Shown here: piece by piece, positions 59,848 to 64,000 of the stretch | Position numbering within the stretch: position 1 is the stretch's first letter | Layout: every line of letters starts with the position of its first letter | From: Streptomyces xinghaiensis S187 | GTDB lineage: Bacteria > Actinomycetota > Actinomycetes > Streptomycetales > Streptomycetaceae | Direction: 5' to 3' | DNA: 64,000 bases | Assembly (NCBI RefSeq): GCF_000220705.2 | Contig: NZ_CP023202.1 | Span: forward strand, 3,162,001-3,226,000 | Translations under genes and position numbers: made by a program | The notes under the pieces: model-generated | Seen by the model: the letters and a program-made list of their open reading frames with translations, nothing else | What the model was told of the DNA's origin: nothing | Database searches by the model: none

Positions 59848-61527
59848 CTACTCGGCGGGCTTGAGGTTCATGAAGATCTGCGAGTGGTCGGGACGGCTCC
59901 ACACCGCCGGGAAGGCGTACATGTTGTCCTCGGTGGGCCAGCCGGTGAACTTCCCGGCGTTGTACTCGCTGGTGGTGCCGCCGGTCAGCACGGGGATGTA
60001 CGGCAGGCCCTTCTCGATGGCCGCCTGGATGGTGTCGAACCGCTTCTGGCGCTCCGCGGTGTCCTCGCGGCTGATCTCCTTGAGCTCGTCCAGCGCCTGG
60101 TCGACGGTCTCGTCCGTCCACCGGGAGAAGTTCGGGTTGGCGGCCTCGCCGACCTTCGCCGTGGTCGCGGAGGAGAAGAAGTAGTTGTAGAGGTAGTACG
60201 GGTCGGGCGCCGGGCCCTGGTATAGCGAGTCGATCAGCAGCTCGAACTCACCCTGGCCGCGGGCGTCGGACCACTCGTTCCAGGACAACTGCTGCGCGGT
60301 GACCTTGATACCGGCCTTCTTGAGCTGCTGTCCCATCGTGTCGACGGCGGTGATGTAGTCGGTCCAGCCGGTGACGACCTTGACGGTCATCTCCAGCGGC
60401 TCGCCGTCCTTCGCGTAGATCCCCTCGCCGTTCTTCCGGTAGCCGGCATCCTCCAGGACCTCGGCCGCCTGAGCGGTGTCCGGCTCCATCGGCGCGAGTT
60501 GCTGCTCCAGGTCGTCGGAGATGAGGGCCCTGTCGCGCTCGGGGAGGGCGAAGCCGGGGGATATGGGGAAGGAGGTGCCCTGGAAGGCGAGCTTGTTGAT
60601 CTGCGTGCGGTCCAGGGCGTGGTAGATCGCCTTGCGGACGGCGGGGTCGGTCTGCGGGCCCTTGCAGCCCTTGTCCGTGGCGGCGCAGGTCATCAGCACG
60701 GTCTGGTTCATCGGGACCGTGATGGCCCGGTAGCCGGGGTAGTTCTTCTCCACCTTGTCGATCTCGGGCACCGGGCCGGTCTGCCAGTCGATCTTCCCGG
60801 CGGCGAGGGCGTCGGCGCCCGCCTGGTTGCCGGAGAGGGAGAGGTAGCGGATCTTCTTGACGGCCGGCTCGCCGTCCCAGTAGCCGGCGTTGGCCTTCAG
60901 GGTGAACGCCTGGGCCTTGAAGGCCTCCAGCGCGAACGGGCCGGTGCCGACCGGCTTCTTCATGACGTCCTTGGACGGGTCGTCGATCTTGCCCCAGATG
61001 TGCTGCGGGACGATCCAGATGCGGCCGAGCACCTGCGGGCCCTCCGTGAAGGACGGCTTGTCGAAGGTGACCTTGACATGGGTGGCGTCGACGGCCTCGG
61101 CCCTGCCCTGGTAACCGGTGCCGTTCATGGTCGGGTGCTTGGTGATCATGTCGAGCGTGAAGACGACGTCGTCGGCCGTGAACTTCTCACCGTCGCTCCA
61201 CGTCACGTCGTCACGGAGGGAGACGGACAGTTCGGTGCCGTCCTCGTTCCAGGAGTACTCGGTGCCGAGCCTGGGCGCCGGCTCCTCGTCCTTGGTGAGG
61301 TTGTAGAAGAAGAGCGGCTCGAAGATCGTGCCGGGCCCCTCCAGCACGGACGGCGAGTACGGGTTGAAGTTGGCCTGGTAGTCGCCCGACTGGCCGGTGT
61401 AGACGACCAGCGTCTCGTCGGACGCTCCGGAGCCGCCGCCCCCGGAGCACCCGGCCAGCAGCGCGGCCGCCGCCACCGCGCCGACCGCTGCCGTGCGTGC
61501 GCGCCGGCGGTTTGCCTGCAGGAACAT
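59848..61527 (-). CDS. ABC transporter substrate-binding lipoprotein (family 5)
   Basis: 559 residues. Signal peptide with lipobox LLAGC (Cys27) and Gly/Ser-rich tether. Family 5 (DppA/OppA/CebE-like) fold: FEPLFFYNLTKDEEPAPRLGTEY, WSDGEKFTADDVVFTLDM, GTGPFALEAFKA, AIYHALDRTQIN, and a long C-terminal lobe ending DHSQIFMNLKPAE. It captures the substrate outside the cell for the DppBCDF-like importer encoded downstream. The genomic context favours manno-oligosaccharides or galactosides over peptides. ATG at 61527 is preferred: GAGAGGACC lies 5-8 bases upstream. Confidence 0.92.
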   Translation of the reverse strand: MFLQANRRRARTAAVGAVAAAALLAGCSGGGGSGASDETLVVYTGQSGDYQANFNPYSPSVLEGPGTIFEPLFFYNLTKDEEPAPRLGTEYSWNEDGTELSVSLRDDVTWSDGEKFTADDVVFTLDMITKHPTMNGTGYQGRAEAVDATHVKVTFDKPSFTEGPQVLGRIWIVPQHIWGKIDDPSKDVMKKPVGTGPFALEAFKAQAFTLKANAGYWDGEPAVKKIRYLSLSGNQAGADALAAGKIDWQTGPVPEIDKVEKNYPGYRAITVPMNQTVLMTCAATDKGCKGPQTDPAVRKAIYHALDRTQINKLAFQGTSFPISPGFALPERDRALISDDLEQQLAPMEPDTAQAAEVLEDAGYRKNGEGIYAKDGEPLEMTVKVVTGWTDYITAVDTMGQQLKKAGIKVTAQQLSWNEWSDARGQGEFELLIDSLYQGPAPDPYYLYNYFFSSATTAKVGEAANPNFSRWTDETVDQALDELKEISREDTAERQKRFDTIQAAIEKGLPYIPVLTGGTTSEYNAGKFTGWPTEDNMYAFPAVWSRPDHSQIFMNLKPAE

Positions 61528-61914
61528 AGTCGGTCCTCTCACTCGCTGGCCGGCACGCCGATGGGCCCGGTGCGCCCGCCCCGTCGGGGGCGTCTGTCGT
61601 TGTGTCGAGATTGTTAAGACGCCGAATAAAGAAAGTCAATACCCCGGCGATCGCGGGATGCGGCGGCTCCCGCGCCACCCGGCCGCTCCGCGGCCACGCC
61701 GTGATCCCGCGGTGCGCACGGAGCGCGGAGGCGGCGGACGGGCCCCGGCTCCGCCCTGACCGTCCTCGCGGTCCACGTCCGGCCCCGCTCCCCGGCGGGG
61801 ACTTCGTCAAGCGACTTCGTCAAGCGGCTAAACTAAGCAGGCTCGCGCGGTGCGATCCGCTGTGGAGGGCATCGATATCGTGAGCGCGCACAGCGAGCGC
61901 GGGCGGAGGATTCA
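61528..61914. other. 387-base two-way control region between the importer and the ROK gene
   Basis: No gene. It holds the importer promoter (see 61611-61639), two tandem copies of CTTCGTCAAGCG (61805-61829 region) and TAAACT at about 61832-61837 as a possible -10 of the ROK gene, next to ACTAAG that resembles the importer operator. Confidence 0.6.
61611..61639 (-). promoter_or_regulatory. Promoter of the sugar importer operon with shared operator
   Basis: On the minus strand -35 TTGACT (61634-61639), 17-base spacer, -10 TAACAA (61611-61616). Compared with the beta-mannosidase promoter the -35 is identical, the -10 differs at one base, and the spacer matches at 10 of 17 positions, including CTT and ATTC. 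This is more than a promoter alone would require. Confidence 0.65.
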
Positions 61915-63222
61915 GTGAGCGGACCCAGCGGACCGGCGCAGGCCACACCCCATACGAGCAGCAGATCCGCCGTACTCGACGTGATCCGGGCCGCGGGCAC
62001 CATCAGCCGGGTCGGACTGGTGCGGGCCACCGGCTTCACCGGGGCCACGATCTCCACCGTCGTCCGCCGCCTCATCGACGACGGGCTGGTGGTGGAGACC
62101 GGCCGGGCCGAGTCCACCGGGGGCAAGCCGCGGGTGCTCCTCCAGCTCAACCAGTCCTCGCGGTACGCGGTCGGCGTCCACCTCGACCAGGCCGGCATCA
62201 CCTACGTCCTGACGAACCTCGGCGGCTCGGTCGTCGCCCGCATGTCCCGCGCCGGGGTCGGCGCCGAGGACCCGCCCGTGGTCGTCGAACGGATGGCCCG
62301 GGAGGTCGACGCGCTGATCGACGGCGTCGGCGTCGAACGCGGCCGGGTACTGGGCCTCGGCCTCGTCTCCCCCGGCCCGCTCACCCCCACCAGCGGGATG
62401 CGGCTCACTCCGCCCGCCATGCGGCCCTGGGAGGACTACCCCCTCGACCGCGCCCTGGAGAAGGCCACCGGGCTGCCCGTCGTCCTCGACAACGACGCCA
62501 CCGCGGCGGCGCTCGGCGAGCACTGGTCCGGAGTCGTCGGCGGCACCTCCACCTTCGCCGCCCTCTACATGGGCACCGGCATCGGCGCCGGGCTGCTCAT
62601 CAACGGCCTCGCCTACCGCGGTGCCAGCGGCAACGCGGGCGAGATCGGCCACATCTGCCTCGACGTGGAGGGGCCGGAGTGCTGGTGCGGGGCACGCGGC
62701 TGCACGGAGGTGATGGCCGGGCCGGCCTCCGTCGTCGCCGCCGCCCGGGCGGACGCCCACCTCGCGCGGGTCACCGGGCTGACCGGCGAGAACGGCGCGA
62801 AGGGCGCCCGTCCGTCGGTGGTCGCGGAGTTCGCGGCGGTCGCCCGGGCCGCGCGCGGCGGTGAGCCGGCGGCCCGTGCGCTGCTGGAGCGGTCGGCGCG
62901 CTATCTGGCGGTGGCGGCCCGCACCCTGGCCAATGTGATGGACCTCGAACTGCTGGTGCTCACCGGGCCGAGCCTGGCGATCGCGGGCGCCACGTATCTC
63001 CCGGTCGTCCAGGAGGAGCTGGACCGCTCCTTCTTCTCCCGCGCCACCCATTCCGTCGCCGTACGGCTGTCCACCTCGGCGGCCACGGCACCGGCCATCG
63101 GGGCGGCGACCATGGTGCTGCAGACCGAACTGGTTCCGCTGCGGCAGGGGTTGCGCCTCCCGGACAACCTCTCCGACGCGGAGCCGGGGCGGGCCCGGGC
63201 GGCGGGGACGGCGGGGACGTAG
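61915..63222 (+). CDS. ROK family transcriptional regulator
   Basis: 435 residues from a GTG start with GGAGG 6 bases upstream. N-terminal MarR-type HTH (about 15-75: SAVLDVIRAAGTISRVGLVRATG and IDDGLVVETGRAESTGGKPR). Then a sugar-kinase-like ROK domain: GLVSPGPLTPTSGM, LDNDATAAALGEHWSG, the zinc-binding CWCGARGCTEV motif, and GNAGEIGHICLD (the signature with the zinc His). It is divergent from the sugar importer, so it is probably the local repressor. Its ligand may be a sugar or sugar phosphate from galactomannan. The C-terminus is Ala/Gly/Arg-rich. Confidence 0.9.
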   Translation: MSGPSGPAQATPHTSSRSAVLDVIRAAGTISRVGLVRATGFTGATISTVVRRLIDDGLVVETGRAESTGGKPRVLLQLNQSSRYAVGVHLDQAGITYVLTNLGGSVVARMSRAGVGAEDPPVVVERMAREVDALIDGVGVERGRVLGLGLVSPGPLTPTSGMRLTPPAMRPWEDYPLDRALEKATGLPVVLDNDATAAALGEHWSGVVGGTSTFAALYMGTGIGAGLLINGLAYRGASGNAGEIGHICLDVEGPECWCGARGCTEVMAGPASVVAAARADAHLARVTGLTGENGAKGARPSVVAEFAAVARAARGGEPAARALLERSARYLAVAARTLANVMDLELLVLTGPSLAIAGATYLPVVQEELDRSFFSRATHSVAVRLSTSAATAPAIGAATMVLQTELVPLRQGLRLPDNLSDAEPGRARAAGTAGT

Positions 63223-63386
63223 CGGGGCGCGGCGGTTCGCGCTCCCGCGGGCCGCCGGCCGGGCTGCTGCGGGCGAACGGCGTCCGTGCGCACCGTTTGT
63301 GCAGCGTTTACCGGCCCGGCGGCGCACACCGGGGCCCCGCGGCGGGCGTGCCCGGCGCGCGGCGTCCTGCGGGGCGGCCGGCTCGC

Positions 63387-63410
63387 ACGCCCGTACGCCC
63401 GTACGCCCGT
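63387..63410. repeat. Tandem repeat, 8-base unit ACGCCCGT, three copies
   Basis: Copies at 63387, 63395 and 63403 in the 198-base gap between the ROK gene and the sigma factor gene. No other feature is seen in this gap. Confidence 0.8.
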
Positions 63411-63420
63411 GCACTCGGCG

Positions 63421-64000
63421 TCAGGCCGCCTCCTCCGTGCCGAGGAGCTCCGGGCCGAGGGCGTCGCGCAGCCGGAGCAGACCACGGCGGACATGGCTCT
63501 TCACGGTGCCGAGCGGCAGCCCGGTGCGGACCGCTATCTGGGCCTGGGTGAGGTCGTCGTAGAACGCCAGGCGCAGCACCAGGCGCTGTGCGGCCGGGAG
63601 CCGTTCCAGTTCGTGGTGGACGAGCACGCGATCGATCACCGCTTCCGGGCGGGCCGCGGCACCGGGGAAACCGGACCGGACCGTTCCCGCGGCCGCGGCC
63701 AGTTCCGCACGCCGCGTGCGGTGCGCCAGCGCGTCGGCGACCTTGAACCGGGTGATGCCCGTCAGCCAGCCCGGCAGGGACCCGCGCTCCGGCCGGTAGC
63801 CCGCACGGCCCCGCCAGGCCGCGATGAAGACCTGCTGCGTGACGTCCTCGGCCTCGCGCTCGTCCCCCAGGGCCCGCCGGGCGAGCGTGTGCACCAGGGG
63901 TCCCCAGCGGTGGTGGGCGGCGGCCAGGCAGTGCTCGTCCCCGGCGGCGAGACCGGTGGCCACCTCCTCGTCGGACAGCTGCTCCGGACGGCGGAGTTCG
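63421..64000 (-). CDS. ECF-type sigma-70 family sigma factor (5' end outside window)
   Basis: Visible part: 193 residues, reading open through base 64000, so the start lies beyond the window; the GTG at 63963 is internal. Region 2 is LVHTLARRALGDEREAEDVTQQVFIAAW and region 4 is LPAAQRLVLRLAFYDDLTQAQIAVRTGLPLGTVKSHVRRGLLRLRD, both intact and typical of ECF-type factors. Control by an anti-sigma factor is not visible, because the neighbouring gene is outside the window. Confidence 0.92.
   Translation of the reverse strand, partial: ELRRPEQLSDEEVATGLAAGDEHCLAAAHHRWGPLVHTLARRALGDEREAEDVTQQVFIAAWRGRAGYRPERGSLPGWLTGITRFKVADALAHRTRRAELAAAAGTVRSGFPGAAARPEAVIDRVLVHHELERLPAAQRLVLRLAFYDDLTQAQIAVRTGLPLGTVKSHVRRGLLRLRDALGPELLGTEEAA

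Noticed and set aside
59771..60121. Minus-strand frame ending at the permease start
   Set aside because: Shadow of the substrate-binding protein gene; its ATG GTG run just before the TTG is out of frame with the permease.

Overview
The window is about 74 % GC, uses GTG and TTG starts freely, and carries the conserved cofactor, folate and housekeeping gene order of Streptomyces (fol cluster, ftsH, hpt, tilS, dacB, ppa; orphan nuoD; XRE/HATPase/DUF397 regulators). I read it as a chromosomal-core segment of a Streptomyces or close relative. Genus is inferred from gene content and base composition only. No tRNA, rRNA, insertion sequence, CRISPR array, prophage or biosynthetic cluster was seen.

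Layout. 1-5947 (minus): cofactor operon DUF2520 protein, panC, nadB, nadC, coaX (CoA and NAD synthesis), with several 4-base stop/start overlaps. 6134-9390: threonine-aldolase-like enzyme and a LuxR-type two-component pair. 9525-15718: a MidA/NDUFAF7-like methyltransferase, two bacterial-PH membrane proteins, an orphan NuoD and a coiled-coil membrane protein. 15783-20117: osmoprotectant-type (OpuC/ProVWX-like) ABC importer, with its ATPase divergent from the permeases and binding protein. 20994-27126 (minus): ftsH, folE, folP, an NTF2-like gene, folB, folK and a DUF3180 gene. 27352-32229 (minus): hpt, tilS, a DUF2342 metalloprotease-like gene, dacB. 32316-40955: ppa, a ThrE-type exporter, a DedA protein with a Tyr-Gly-Gln-Pro tail, wrbA, a PadR regulator, a DinB protein, an aldehyde dehydrogenase and an XRE/DUF5753 regulator. 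41244-45228: HATPase and DUF397 genes, between which lies an AAA+ Clp-type chaperone gene. 45827-49627: ATP-dependent DNA ligase, GlsB-like membrane protein, a PlsC-like plus GNAT (OlsA/OlsB-like) pair. 49737-63222: a sugar locus with an HTH-less LacI-type protein, GH2 beta-mannosidase, GH36 alpha-galactosidase, a Dpp/Opp-type ABC importer with a permease-ATPase fusion, and a ROK regulator. 63421 to the end: the start of an ECF-like sigma factor gene, cut by the window edge.

Functional links. (1) The MidA-like methyltransferase lies close to an orphan NuoD that keeps the arginine which the mitochondrial homologue methylates. (2) The HATPase and DUF397 genes have nearly identical promoters, each with a TGCACGTGCA palindrome 7 bases before the -35, so a common regulator, probably the adjacent XRE protein, is likely. 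(3) The beta-mannosidase and sugar-importer promoters share the same -35, spacer length and most of the spacer, which suggests one regulator (the ROK protein is the best candidate) for a galactomannan/oligosaccharide regulon. (4) At least six genes have TANNNT -10 boxes 6-7 bases before the start codon, the arrangement expected of leaderless transcripts.
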